DNA from: Ichthyophthirius multifiliis
Lineage: Eukaryota > Ciliophora > Oligohymenophorea > Hymenostomatida
Length of the DNA: 64,000 bases
Assembly (NCBI RefSeq): GCF_000220395.1
Contig: NW_004086406.1
Span: 1-64,000, forward strand
Direction: 5' to 3'
Under the pieces are notes generated by a model. It was given only the letters and a program-made list of their open reading frames with translations. It had not been told where the DNA came from and ran no database searches. Position 1 is the first letter of the stretch. Each line of letters starts with the position of its first letter. Both the position numbers and the translations under genes were made by a program. Below are positions 26,901-38,312 of the stretch, in pieces.

Positions 26901-27019
26901 TAAAGAGATTTATTTCCAAATTTTTATTATTTATCCGATTAAATTTTATTATTAATTTAATTATTTTAAATTTAAAAATTATTATTTATACTAGAATCAA
27001 ATGAAGGTAAAAAGAACAT
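20972..27019 (-). CDS. Very long N/Q-rich protein with coiled-coil segments, unrecognised
   Basis: Start ATG at 27019 (MFFLPSFDSSINNNFQIQNN); stop TGA at 20972-20974, after PAPENKDMDDCQIY. I sampled it at several places and each time the minus strand reads as Asn/Gln/Ser-rich protein with islands of coiled coil, e.g. LLKNEKDIQKFILNLSHFKL near 26770, EYILKQYLDMKYNSHEDQLN near 23400 and VQKNSLNNSFTLFKNTNARL near 21400. The last intron is about 21080-21125. A phase change is needed near 26790, and others are likely in the parts I did not read codon by codon. The length is ~2000 residues. Such Asn/Gln-rich giants are frequent in ciliates. No domain is recognised, so the function is unknown. It could be more than one gene. 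Confidence 0.6.
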
Positions 27020-27189
27020 TATTAGTGAACATTCATAATCAAAAAAAAGTAATTATTTCTTATGATGTTCAAATCTTATTTTTGCTAATTATTTAGAAAA
27101 AAAAATATATAAAAATATAAATATATAAATATAAATTTATTTTAATATATAAATATATAAATATAAATATTAAATATAAAATTATATTA

Positions 27190-28127
27190 TCAATTATTAT
27201 ATATAAATTTTTATAATAATAAATTTTATAAACCAATTATCTCTTAAGGATAATTTCCTTTTCCTTTTTTAAAAACATTTGTACATTTATTATTTTTAAA
27301 TTTCCCATAAATCCACTATTAGCTTTTATCTTAATAATACAATCCTATTCCTTCAAAGTTTCCTTATTTAATAAATCCATCATAAATATCTCCATTTTAC
27401 AAATTTACTCTTCCTAATCCATCCAATTTTCCTTTTTTATAAAATCCTACGTCATATTTTCCATCAGTGTATCTAAATATTCCTAATCCATTTGGTAATC
27501 CATTTTTTACTTTACCTAAATATTAACCTCCATCTTTAAATTATATTTAATTAATCTCTATATTATATTTCAATGCTATATCATTTGCAGATGTAATATA
27601 TTCAAAAACTTCTATATTTTTTAAAATAATTAAAAAAATATTTAAAATATTTAAATAGAAAAACATGATTCAGGTCTTCCTTATCCTTAAGAAATAACTT
27701 TTATTAATTATCCATTTTTATATTCAGATTTTACCCAAAAATTTTAATTTCTATAATATTTGAAACATTCTCCTTCCATTTATCCTTAATTCCATATGCC
27801 TTCATATGTATCTCCGTTTAAAAATTTTATAAACGCAGGCCCATTAAGTTTATTTTTATAAAAAAATCCATGGACAAAACCCCCTTGAGCTAAAAAATAA
27901 ATCCCTTATCCATTTGTTTTATCAAATTTCCATTCTCCAAAATATACTTCACCTGAATCCCATATATGGATTCCAAGTCCTGTTTTTTCATTGTTTTTGT
28001 TTACTAAACCTTAATATATACCATTTCTGTATTCTATTTATTTTAAATCTAAATGTTTTATTGTTTATTCTCGTTTTTATGATGATATTGTTTAATTAGA
28101 TTAATTTAAAAATCTAGATTACCTCAT
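27190..28127 (-). CDS. MORN-repeat protein
   Basis: Start ATG at 28127 (MRQSRFLNQSNQ), stop TGA at 27190-27192. After ~45 residues, MORN repeats run to the C-terminus: GLVNKNNEKTGLGIHIWDSG, EVYFGEWKFDKTNGQGIYF, FVHGFFYKNKLNGPAFIKF, DTYEGIWNQGQMEGECF, QYLGKVKNGLPNGLGIF, KYDVGFYKKGKLDGLGRV and DIYDGFIKQGNFEGIGLY, each with the Y.G....G...G core. One intron of ~55 bases (about 27608-27662) lies in the middle. Length ~290 residues. MORN repeats bind membranes or act as rigid scaffolds. Related ciliate proteins sit in axonemes (radial spoke type) or cortex; I cannot tell which applies here. Confidence 0.93.
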
Positions 28128-28345
28128 TTTATTTTGACTTATTGAATTATTTTTAATTTTATTTTTTATTTTTTTTTAATGATTTTAACAAAGCAAAATG
28201 ATTTTTTATTTTTTATTAAAAATATATTATTATGAAACTTCATGCAAAATAAATTAAATATAAATTATTATTTAATATAAAATTTTATTTAAATTAATTT
28301 TTAATTTAATAAAATATATAATAAATAAAAAAATAAAATTGTAAA

Positions 28346-29118
28346 ATGTTCAAAAATACATTCTAATCAGGTTTCTTATCAATATTATATTCTATTGGGT
28401 AAAAAAATTAATTTAAAAAATATTTATTATATATAAAAAGTTCAAAACCATTATAAATTTGGGACAAAAGCAGTAAAAAAAATATAAACAATTTAAAAAT
28501 TTAAAAAAATAAAAAATAGTAAGAAATGGTCATATAAAAAGAATAACTGATTAAGATATTCTATCAAGTGTATTAGAAATAATGGGAACTAACGTATCAA
28601 CAAATTTCATAACTGCGCCAGCTGACCCAAAAGAAACATTAGGGATAAAGCTTCCATTTTTAGTAATGATAATAAAGAATTTGAAAAAATATTTCACTTT
28701 TGAAGTATAAGTACTAGATGATAAAAATGTAAGAAGAAGATTTAGAGCTTCTAATTATTAATCAACTACTAGGGTTAAACCATTTATTTGTACTATGTAA
28801 TTATTTTATAAAAAAATAAAATGTATTATTTTATTTTCATATATATTAGGCCTATGAGGTTAGATGAAGGTTGGAATCAAATTCAATTTAATTTATCAGA
28901 TTTTACAAGAAGAGCCTATGCAACAAATTATATAGAAACTTTAAGAGTTTAAATTCATGCAAACTGTAGGATTAGAAGAATCTATTTCTCAGATAGATTG
29001 TATTCTGAAGAAGAATTACCTCCAGAGTTTAAATTATTTTTACCAATATAAGTAATTTTTATATATTAAAATTGAATTTTCTATTTTAAAATATTAGGGA
29101 TAAAAATAAAATAATTGA
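28346..29118 (+). CDS. CFAP20: Cilia- and flagella-associated protein 20 (BUG22)
   Basis: Inner-junction protein of the axonemal doublet microtubule and a regulator of ciliary beating. Start ATG 28346 ([18 protein letters not shown]). Four short introns, beginning with 28399-28440, interrupt the gene; others are near 28472-28518, 28798-28850 and 29052-29097. The exons give the near-invariant family sequence: [100 protein letters not shown] and [13 protein letters not shown]. At ~190 residues it is the normal length. Several glutamines conserved across eukaryotes (in FEVQV, SNYQS, LRVQI) are encoded by TAA, which proves the code in this window. The spliced end GQKQNN with TGA at 29116-29118 fits the family better than the unspliced TGA at 29073. 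Confidence 0.97.
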
Positions 29119-29479
29119 AAATAAACAGTTTAAAGAAAATATATATATTTAATATTATGTATTACATTTTTTATAAAATTTATAAATATTTATAAAAAAT
29201 ATATTTTTTATATATAGTCATATATATTATTAAATATATATATATTTATATAAATATATATATATATTAAATTAGTTTATTTTGTTATTTATTATAATTA
29301 TATATATTAAGTTTGTTAATATTTAGGTTTGAAATATAATTTTTTTCTTTTCAATTTTATATAAATTTAATTAATATTATATTAAATATTATTTATTGTT
29401 TATAAAAATATTTTAAATTATAAAAAGAAAATTATATTTGAATTTAATAAAATATTAGATGTTTATTATTATTATCTTC
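29119..29479. other. AT-rich spacer
   Basis: Mostly TATA-type sequence; nothing recognised. Confidence 0.5.
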
Positions 29480-29779
29480 GGATTTAACTTAGTTAAATCG
29501 GCTATAAAAGATTTTATTTCGATTCCTATATTTCTATATATTGTAAAATATCGTAAAAAAATATCTTTATATCTTGAGCAGTTTTTCAACCGAATAGAAT
29601 ATTTATAGAATATGTTGTACTGCACCCCTACCATTAAGTGTGGCTTATACCTCCCTTGTTTGAATTTTGGTGTTCAAAAAGAGTTGGTGAACCCATTTTG
29701 TAGTATTTTTCATCATATCTATAATAGTTTTACTCAACTTACTAAATTTGCTATTGCAAAGACATAAACACAAAATATT
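29480..29779. other. Composition island abutting the assembly gap: partial gene, repeat or ncRNA
   Basis: About 300 bases with far more G/C than any other non-genic stretch, ending at the run of Ns. Both strands are open in the ciliate code. The + reading gives LYLPCLNFGVQKELVNPF. The minus reading gives TKWVHQLFLNTKIQTREV and GRGAVQHILQIFYSVEKLL, running to a TGA near 29354. I recognise neither. Contig ends are often repeats or paralog copies, so this could be part of a repeated element or a structured RNA. Confidence 0.4.
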
Positions 29780-29800
29780 NNNNNNNNNNNNNNNNNNNNN
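29780..29800. other. Assembly gap (Ns)
   Basis: A run of 21 N. The true length is unknown. The B-box/kelch gene lacks its start because of it. Confidence 1.
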
Positions 29801-32034
29801 CAATATCAATAAGAACTTAAGCAAATAAAGATCACCTATTTATATAATGCCCTACTCATACCGAATATTATATAACAAACATATGTATGTCTAAAGAATG
29901 CATAGAACCATTATGTCCTGAATGTATAGTAGGACATAATGAGCTACATATAATAAATAATACAAAATCAATGTTGCAAAGTATACTAACAATAAGATAA
30001 TCAGAACAGAAAAATATAGAAAACATAATGAAAGAAATGCTTATTTAAGAAAAAAATTAATTTAATAATTTTTAAGAAAATATAAACAATTGGTTTAGGA
30101 AAAATAATGAAATATTGAATTAAAATGAAGAAGATTTAATTTATATAATAAAAAACTATTTTGGGAGCCTAAAAAATTAACTTTAAGAAAATTATAATTA
30201 GTTAAGTGAATCTTTTAATGAAATTTGTATTGAATTTTAATAAAGATTGACTTTTTTTCAAGATTAGATTAATTAAATTTCCTCTTCGTTTTATATTAAA
30301 AGCCTTATTCATAATTTAGAATATCCTCTTTCTGTTTAAAATGAAATGTCAAATATTCAGAAAAATTTAGATTCTTTATAATCCAAAATAGGAATAAATA
30401 TTTAAAAAAATACAAATATTACATAGAATTTGTAAAATTTGTTAAGTAATTAAATTAATTTTTAGATATAAAAATAAAAGATATTCAATTCAAGTTAAAT
30501 AAGACAATCTTCATAAGTTAATATTTCTTCTCATAACAATGATTTCTGTTAATAATAAAAATCTTATAAATCATCGGTTTTTACACTAAATTCTCCTTCA
30601 AAAATAATAGAATAATCACCTTAAAAGTTTATTTTTTAAGAATAAAGTCCAAATCTGTCTTTAATAAAAAATTAAGATGGAAATACTAAATTAAATTATG
30701 ATGAAAACTATAATGAAATAAAAGCAAAATTACAAAACTTATAAAAAAGAGTTAAATAGATAAAAGAAGATTAAACATAAATTTTATCTTCTAAAAAGAA
30801 TGATAATAATATAAAAATAAGTTCAGTGAAAAAATAGTATAGTTATGAACAAAATAATTAAACTAAAAATTATATTTATACATCTCCACATTCTTAATAA
30901 AAAAGTAAAAAATCAAATAATAATAATAATAATAATAACAATGATAATAATAATAATAATAGTAATAATTAAATATCTAATTGTAGATAAAATACAAATG
31001 TAAAATTATATAATAATATAGATTTAATTAATAATTATGATTCATTATCTAATTTTACAAACGATCCATACTTACAAGAAAATTAATAATATTAAGAAAA
31101 TTAACAAAATATTATAATTGAAGAAAATTATGAATTAATGCCTTTTTAACCATAATTTTTTTATAATTTTTGTGAAAACAATAAATTTGTTTAAATTATA
31201 AATTTTTACGAATTTTTTAATTCAAATAATGATTGTGATAGAATACAAAATTTAGAATTAAATATTTCCTTTGAAATACCTAAATATTTTGCTTTTTCTT
31301 AAGTTCCCTTTGATAATTTAGTTTTTATTTCAGGAGGTTTAATTAAAAATTAACCAAGTTCTGATGTATTTTATTTAAATAATAATAAATTAATTAAGCA
31401 TTCTACTATGCTTTTTAAAAGATCTTAACACGGTCTTCTTTATTGTAATTATAAATTATTCGCTATAGCTGGTTTTTCAGAAAAAGATGAAGATTCTTCA
31501 TTTAATATTTGCGAAAGTATGGATTTTGATACCAAATAATGGTTTTAAATTACTAATTGTATATATAAAACAAGCGGATCTGCATTTTGTATTTTTGGAA
31601 ATAGATACATATTTAAATTTGGAGGAAAATTTAATGTCTCTTAATATTGTAATTAGGCTGAATTCTATGATACAATGAATGATACTTGGCAAAAAATATC
31701 ATATAGTTTGCCCTTAGAAAAAGTTTTTAATTTAAATATTGGTTAGTTTAGTTTAGCCGCTTAAATAAATTCTTCTTAAATAATAATTTGCGGCGGATAA
31801 TATAATAATGAATATTAAAATTAATGCTTTATTTTAAATGTTCCTTCATCAATTGTGTATAATGAAGATTATGATGAAAATAAAGAATTTCAAGTTTAAA
31901 AAATTCAAAATATGCCAGTATGTATTGATTTTAAATAACCTTAGTTTTGTGTTATTGATAAAGGATTTGTTGTTTTTAATTAAATGGCTTATTCTTTTTT
32001 GATTTTCGATAAAAAATCTTGGAAATAAATTTGA
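29801..32034 (+). CDS. B-box zinc finger + coiled coil + kelch-repeat protein (5' end in gap)
   Basis: The frame is open from the first base after the Ns and ends at TGA 32032-32034. It opens with a B-box-like zinc finger, CPTHTEYYITNICMSKECIE followed by PLCPECIVGHNELH (Cys/His ligands in order). Next comes a coiled coil and a long Q/N/S-rich linker with an (AAT)n Asn run near 30920-30970. The C-terminal ~300 residues are kelch-type blades: VFISGGLIKNQPSSDVFYL, LFAIAGFSEKDEDSSFNICE, YIFKFGGKFNVSQYCNQAE, YDTMNDTWQKISYSLP and QIIICGGQYNNEYQNQCLIL. No introns are seen. B-box plus beta-propeller proteins act as ubiquitin ligases (TRIM, with a RING) or as scaffolds. A RING could only lie in the missing N-terminus. 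Function unassigned. Confidence 0.88.
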
Positions 32035-32806
32035 AACTATTGTTATTATTTTATATTACATATATTATTTATTAATATCGTTTTTTTTTTTTGAATTTTT
32101 CTTTTATTTTTTTTTAAAAAACCAATTAAATAAAGACAAGAAGAAAATAGATAAATTGCATTTTTATTTTTTTTGGTTAAGTTTATAAGGATAATAATAA
32201 AGAAAAAATAAAAAGCAAAAAATAAATACAATATTATTAAATTAAATATAATTTTATTTATTAATAATAATATATATATATATTTTAATAATTAAATAAA
32301 ATAATTTTTTATTTATTTTTTAACATATATTATTAAAAACTTATTAATATATATAATTAATTTAATTTATTTAAGTACAAATTAAATAAATAATATCTAT
32401 TATCTTTAATTAAATTTATCCATTACTTTTAGACATTATTTTATTGTTTTAATATTTTTTTAAATAAAAAGCAATCGTGAAAAATAAAAAAATAAAAAAT
32501 AAATTATAGCCTCTTTTTTTTGTATGTTTTTTTTAAAAATAATGTTTGCTAAAAATATAATGTAATATATAATATTTTTCTTAAATATAGATATTTTATT
32601 ATATGAAATATAATTAGTAGAAACATATATAATCTATAAAATTCTTTTATTAAAATTGAAGTCATTGTGTTTATATATATTATTATTAAATTTCTCAAAT
32701 ATTAATTATTTATATTCCTAAAATTTTAACAAATGTTTTTTTCTCTTTTATAGAAACAAACAAAATAAAAAATACATGTTTTTTTTTTTTTAAAAAAAAA
32801 AAAATA
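32035..32806. other. AT-rich convergent spacer
   Basis: Between the converging kelch and SLP-2 genes. Long A/T runs, no coding character. Confidence 0.5.
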
Positions 32807-33735
32807 TCAATTTTAAGTTTATTTTGAATTTTATAACAACTATTACTATTATTATTAATCTTAAATAAGATTCATAGATTTCTAAACAACCTATTCAGGA
32901 TTAGTAATATTATAATTAACAATGATATTTTTATTTTATCCTCCCATACTTTTCAAAGTATCAATATATCTATAAGCCAAATTAAACTCGGCAGCATTTT
33001 ACCCACAATCTTTTTCAATAGCAAAGCTTAATTAATTAATCCTTTATACAATAGCACTAGCTTAAAGTTAAATTTCTTAACTTTTTGCCTCAGCATTTAA
33101 AATCTTCCTTTTTTTTGCAGCTTCAGCAAGATTAATTTCTGCAACTTTTCTACCTTAAGAAATCAATATATCAGCTCTTTTTTTCCTTTCTGATTCAGCT
33201 TCTAAATTCATAACTTTTTTAATAGTTTCCGATATTATTATATCTTTTATTTCATATCTTAAGCATGTCACTCCCCATACTTCAGTCGCAGCTTTTATTT
33301 ATTCTAAAATTTTTTAGTTTATTAAATCACGCTCTTCAAATGTCTAATCTAATGTTAAATTTCCTATTTCACTTCTTGTTGTACTTTATGCTAATATATA
33401 TGCATAATTTAAAGGATCTAAAGCTCCATATGAGCATTTTATTGGATCATCAATCTATTTTTTAAATTTAAAATATTATTAATTTTATCATTTTTTACTT
33501 TTAAATAAAGAACTCCATCTATTGATACTATAACATTATCTCGAGTTACTGTATTTTATGCAGTTACTTAAAATGCTTGCTCTTTTAACGAATGTTTATA
33601 TGCTACTCTTTGGACGAGTGGCAATAAAAAACTCAAACCTGGATTTAATGTTTTACTATATTTTCCTAATGTTTCTACTACATAAGCTTATTAATGAGGC
33701 ACTGCTACAACAAATTTATTTATTACATTTCCCAT
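32807..33735 (-). CDS. STOML2: Stomatin-like protein 2 (SPFH/prohibitin superfamily)
   Basis: Membrane scaffold that in other eukaryotes organises cardiolipin-rich domains of the mitochondrial inner membrane and proteases there. Sequence from ATG 33735: MGNVINKFVVAVPHQQAYVV, GKYSKTLNPGLSFLLPLVQR, AYKHSLKEQAFQVTAQNTVT, RDNVIVSIDGVLYLK, and after the intron (33455-33498) IDDPIKCSYGALDPLNYAY, LAQSTTRSEIGNLTLDQTFE and WGVTCLRYEIKDI. Then an alanine/glutamate-rich coiled coil (AESERKKRADILISQGRKVA) runs to TGA 32807-32809. Length ~295 residues. The start gives almost no leader before the SPFH domain. A mitochondrial presequence would have to lie in an upstream exon; alternatively Gly2 could be lipidated. 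Confidence 0.93.
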
Positions 33736-33918
33736 TGAATTATTTCGTATTTTTCTTTATTTAAATATATATATTTTTATATGTATCTTATTTTTTATTT
33801 TTTATTAAAAAAAAAAAAAATGAATTTTCTATATTTTATTTCTTTTTTGGAAAATTAATAAGGAGAATTTTATTTTTATTTGAAAAATAAAACATAACTT
33901 TAAAAAAGAAAATATTAT

Positions 33919-36089
33919 TCATAAATTATTATTAAATTTAGTATTTAATTGTTCTCTTTTATCCTAAATATTTTAAATAATTAAATTAATATTAGAGTCA
34001 ACATTATCTTATTTAATTATATTTTGATATTTATTCTTATATAATTTTGATTTATCAATATAAAATAAAGAATCTTTACTACTTCTTTATGTAGATTTAG
34101 CTCTATTTTATTCATTGTCTACAATTTTGCTTGTTTTTTCATTATTAACAAGAAATGAAATTTTCCTATTAGTATTTAAATCCTCATTTTATACATCCAA
34201 ATTTAAATTATTGTTAGCAATTTATTTTTTTTAAATGTTTTAATTATTACATTTAGGAACTTATTAAGAGAAAGATTATAAGTTAATGGCTTATTAAGAT
34301 TATAATGATTAAGTATTATTATTATTAATAATAATTTTAGGCAAAATTTATTTTGCATTATCCTAAACTAAAACATTATTTTTATTGTTTTGCATATATT
34401 ATAAAGGTTTTGTATAAATATATTATTTTCTATACCCAGGTCTAGTTTCGAGTTTGTACTTTTTATTATTATCAATAATCTATTAAATATGCTTTTACAT
34501 TTATAAATGTTGAGTTTATTTATTATATTCTACTTCCTTATCTTTTTGTTTTTATAAGATTTGATTTTACTATTCATTATACATTTATATTGAACTAGGT
34601 AGTTAATAAATACTTTCTTTACAATTTATAAATACATGATTTAAATCTAACATATCTTTAAACATTGGATCTAGTTTTGGATGTTTTTAATAGTACTCTT
34701 TTGGAGGAGATCCTAATTAGAAAAAATCTAACAAATTTTTATATTATTTAGCTTAATTTTTTATTTCTTTATGCTATTATCTATATTAACTTAATTATTT
34801 TAATTATTATAAAAAGTCGTCTTCTTTACCATTCATTGTTTCAAAAGCATGTCTGATCATTTTCTTTTTTCAAATGGTAATTATCTATTTTCATATTATA
34901 ATATATTTGATATGCAAGGTGATATTTAATTACAATTCAATTACAAATTCCCAAAATAATTATTTTCTAATCTTTTTTAAGCTTATGAATCTATTACAGA
35001 ATCAGATGTTAATTATGTTTTTTCAAATATTTATTAATCTTATTTCTAATCAACTTTTTCTTTTTTAATTCTTGAATTTATTTCTCTTATTTTTCTTTAA
35101 GTTTATTTTTTATATATTATTATCTATTTTTATCTTAATTACTAACAATTAATTACTACTCTTCTTAATTAACAATATTATTATTTTTTTTGTATTTTTG
35201 AAAAATTTTTAATCACTTATTTTTATTTTAATAAAAAACGAAAATTTAATAAATATATAACATTAAAAAAATTTACATTTTAGAAAAAAAAGATTCAGCA
35301 TCAGAATTATCAGATATTAATTTTTTTATATTATCATCATTATATTAAAGTTCAAATCCGAAAAAGTTTTGAGGTTTAAGTTATTTTATTTATTATTCTT
35401 AGTTTTAGATTAGTTAATCATATTTGCTAAAGTTATTTTTATTAAATATTTTATTAATGCTTTAAATTATATAAAAGTCGCTTACAAAAATTCCATTTAA
35501 TTCAAAAATTAAAATATGATAGCAATTAAATTTAAAACGCAAATCAAATAAATCTCTTTGTTTTGGAAAATATAAAAAAAACAAATAATGATTTATATAT
35601 GCTAATGAAAATATTATATAGTTTATTATTTCGTCCTTTGGTTAAGGCAATTAACTGAATAATTTTGCATATGTTCTACTCATTTTTTTACTTAAATATT
35701 ATACTATTTCTTCTTATTACTCATATTATAAACATTCTGGATATACTGTTGCTAATATAAAATAAAAACTTAATTTTAATAATTTATGCACTTTCTTTAA
35801 GGACATTATTTCTTCGAATTATTAATTTATTTATCTATTTTCGATTCTTATTTTTTTAATATATTTTTTTTTATTTTTATTTTTTTTACATTTTCAGTAT
35901 TTTTTATTCTAAAAACTGTTTAATTTTAATTTATTCATTAATTTAAATTGGAAAATAGTTTTATTTATTTATATTTAATTCTAAAAGGTCGTATTTGTTA
36001 TTTTGATCGATTTCATTTGCTGATATACTTATTTTTTTATTTTAAATGTTTTAATTTATTTAATAATTTAGAGTTTCGTTTATTTTCAT
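33919..36089 (-). CDS. Unrecognised protein: conserved-looking N-terminal domain plus Q/N-rich tail
   Basis: ATG at 36089 (MKINETLNYQINQNIQNKKI), TGA at 33919-33921. After ~90 residues and an intron of about 44 bases, a globular region reads SFYFILATVYPECLQYEQQE, VQYLSKKMSRTYAKLFSQLP, QPKDEIINYIIFSLAYINHY, FPKQRDLFDLRFKFNCYHIL and FELNGIFVSDFYIIQSINKI. A coiled coil follows, and the C-terminal third holds SPPKEYYQKHPKLDPMFKDM and ETRPGYRKQYIYTKPLQ before an N/Q-rich end. A second intron near 35160-35290 and one indel near 34855-34865 are needed to keep one frame. I do not recognise the family. It may be two genes joined by my reading, though the spacing leaves little room. Confidence 0.6.
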
Positions 36090-37003
36090 TAAAAAAAAAA
36101 ATTAAATATTTTTATTTTAATTTTATTTTTATATTTTTATTTAAATAAAATATTTAATTAATATAAATTAGATAATAAAATAAAATAATTGGTTATTTAA
36201 TCCAATATTATTTTTAATAATTATAAATCAAAAATTTATATTCAATTATAAATATAACTTTTAATTATATTTAAATATAAAATAATATATATATTAAAAA
36301 AAATGTTGGTAATTTAAATAAAAAAAATAAAAAATTAAAAATAGAAATAAATTATTAAAAAATAAAAATTAATAAATATTTATAATATAAATATTAATTA
36401 TTTTATAACAAAATAAATATTTTGCTTACATATTATTACTTTTAAAAAAAAAAATATATTATTATTTATTTTATATATATAATTAATTTAAATTTAAAAA
36501 TAAATTTATAAAGCATTGAATATATATAAATTATTATTTTCGTTAAAATATATTCATTTAAATTTTTTATAAAATATACTAAATAAAATATAATATATGA
36601 TTTTAAACGAAAATTGTAAATAATTATAAATATTATATTTAAATTTTATACTATTTTATCATCTTATTTTTTTAATTTATATTTATTTTTATTATTTTTT
36701 CTCATTGATAATTAAATTATTAGTCAATTTATAAAAATTATAAAAAAAATAAAATTATTTTAAATAATAATAATTTATTATTTGCAAGAAGCTTAAATTT
36801 TATTTTTATTACATTATAAAAAATTATCTAATTAATAACTTTTTAAATGAAAATAAATATATTATATAAATAAAATAAAACATAAAACAAAAAAATTAAG
36901 TATAAATAAATATAATAAAAAAAATTATTACTTTAATATTTTTTTTTTTTAAAAAAAAAATTAGTATAAAAGAAAAAAATTAATAAAAAATATTGAAGAA
37001 AAA
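36090..37003. other. AT-rich divergent spacer
   Basis: Nearly pure A/T between divergent genes. It should hold both promoters, but no motif can be named. Confidence 0.5.
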
Positions 37004-38071
37004 ATGGATAATTGTTAAAATAAATAAGGTAAAATTAAACAAAACAAAAAATATGAGAAAATAAAATCATCATTTATATTAAAAAATAAATAAACTAAAG
37101 ATATAAAAATTTTAAATTTAATTCGATTTTATAAATTTTATAAATAAAAAATAAAACAAATAACATAATAACTTTATAATAAATATTTATATATAAAATA
37201 AAAATAGTAATTGACAGAAATAGTTTACCTTTATCAACTAAGACTTCATTAAAAAAGACAAAATTAATAAAAAAGAGACTAACAGTAAAATAACTTCCAA
37301 TAAAAGTATAAATTAAACATCTATTTCCTCATAATCTACATCATCTGCAACGTTGAGTTAGTAAGAAATACTAAAGAATGTTAAATTTTCATAATATGAA
37401 GATGAAATAATAATGAATTATGTGTAAAATTGTGGGAAATAATGGGTAGAGTTAGCCAAAAAGCTAACTGGAAGAACCGAAATAATGATAAGAAATAGAT
37501 ATTATTTAAAAATAAATAAACTTAAGAAATAAAACACATAAAGTTAATAAAAATTGTAAATTAAAGAAAATTTAAATTAAACAGTAAATAAAAATCATTA
37601 AGAAAATATATAAAAATAAAATAAATTTACATAAAAAGAAAATAACGAAAAAATAAATTTTAATATAAAAAATAATTAATAAAGAGTTGAAAATTTCAAT
37701 AATAATTTTAATAGCTTATCTTTTGAATATAATAATAATAGTTTTTTTTTTAATAATAATTTGTTGATAAAAAAATATAATACAAATAATAAAAAATTAA
37801 TTATCTTAAAAATTAAATTTCTATGATTGAATAAATTCTTAATTAATGTAAATAAGAAATAATTAAGGAATTTAATGAACGTAAAGAAATCTAATAAAAT
37901 TAAATTTTTAATGGAAATTATTATAATGATTAAGATTAATATTTTAATGATTTCTTTCCCGAAACACATAATTAATATAATATTTAAAATAAAGAAAATG
38001 ATTTTCAATAACTCTTAAGTGATTAATAATAATAAATTTTTTATTTATAAGATGAATTCGATTAAATTTGA
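37004..38071 (+). CDS. Myb/SANT-domain DNA-binding protein
   Basis: The diagnostic stretch is a single Myb/SANT repeat around 37395-37510: YEDEIIMNYVQNCGKQWVEL, then AKKLTGRTEIMIRNRYYLKI. It contains the tryptophan of the core and the GRT..MIRNRY recognition-helix pattern. It is preceded by a Ser/Thr-rich segment and followed by an N/Q-rich tail that reads well only after a one-base phase change at the T10 run 37742-37751 (then NQISMIEQILNQCKQEIIKE, FFPETHNQYNIQNKENDFQQ). TGA at 38069-38071. The ATG at 37004 starts a short first exon, and the 5' introns (37016 to about 37210) are not resolved. It is probably a nuclear transcription factor. With one visible repeat it could equally be a SANT-type chromatin protein. 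Confidence 0.8.
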
Positions 38072-38312
38072 TTTAAAATTATAAATAATAATGCATTATA
38101 TTTATATAAATATATATATATTTATATTTATTAGTTAAAGTTAATTTGTTTTTATATTAATTTATTAAAATATTTATATTTTATTTTTTATTTTATTATT
38201 TTATAACCATTAAAAAAAATGAGTATTTTTTTATATATATAACATATAATTTACTTATAAAAATAAAAAAACATCAAACAACAACTAATAATAAAAAAAA
38301 TAGGTAAATAAA

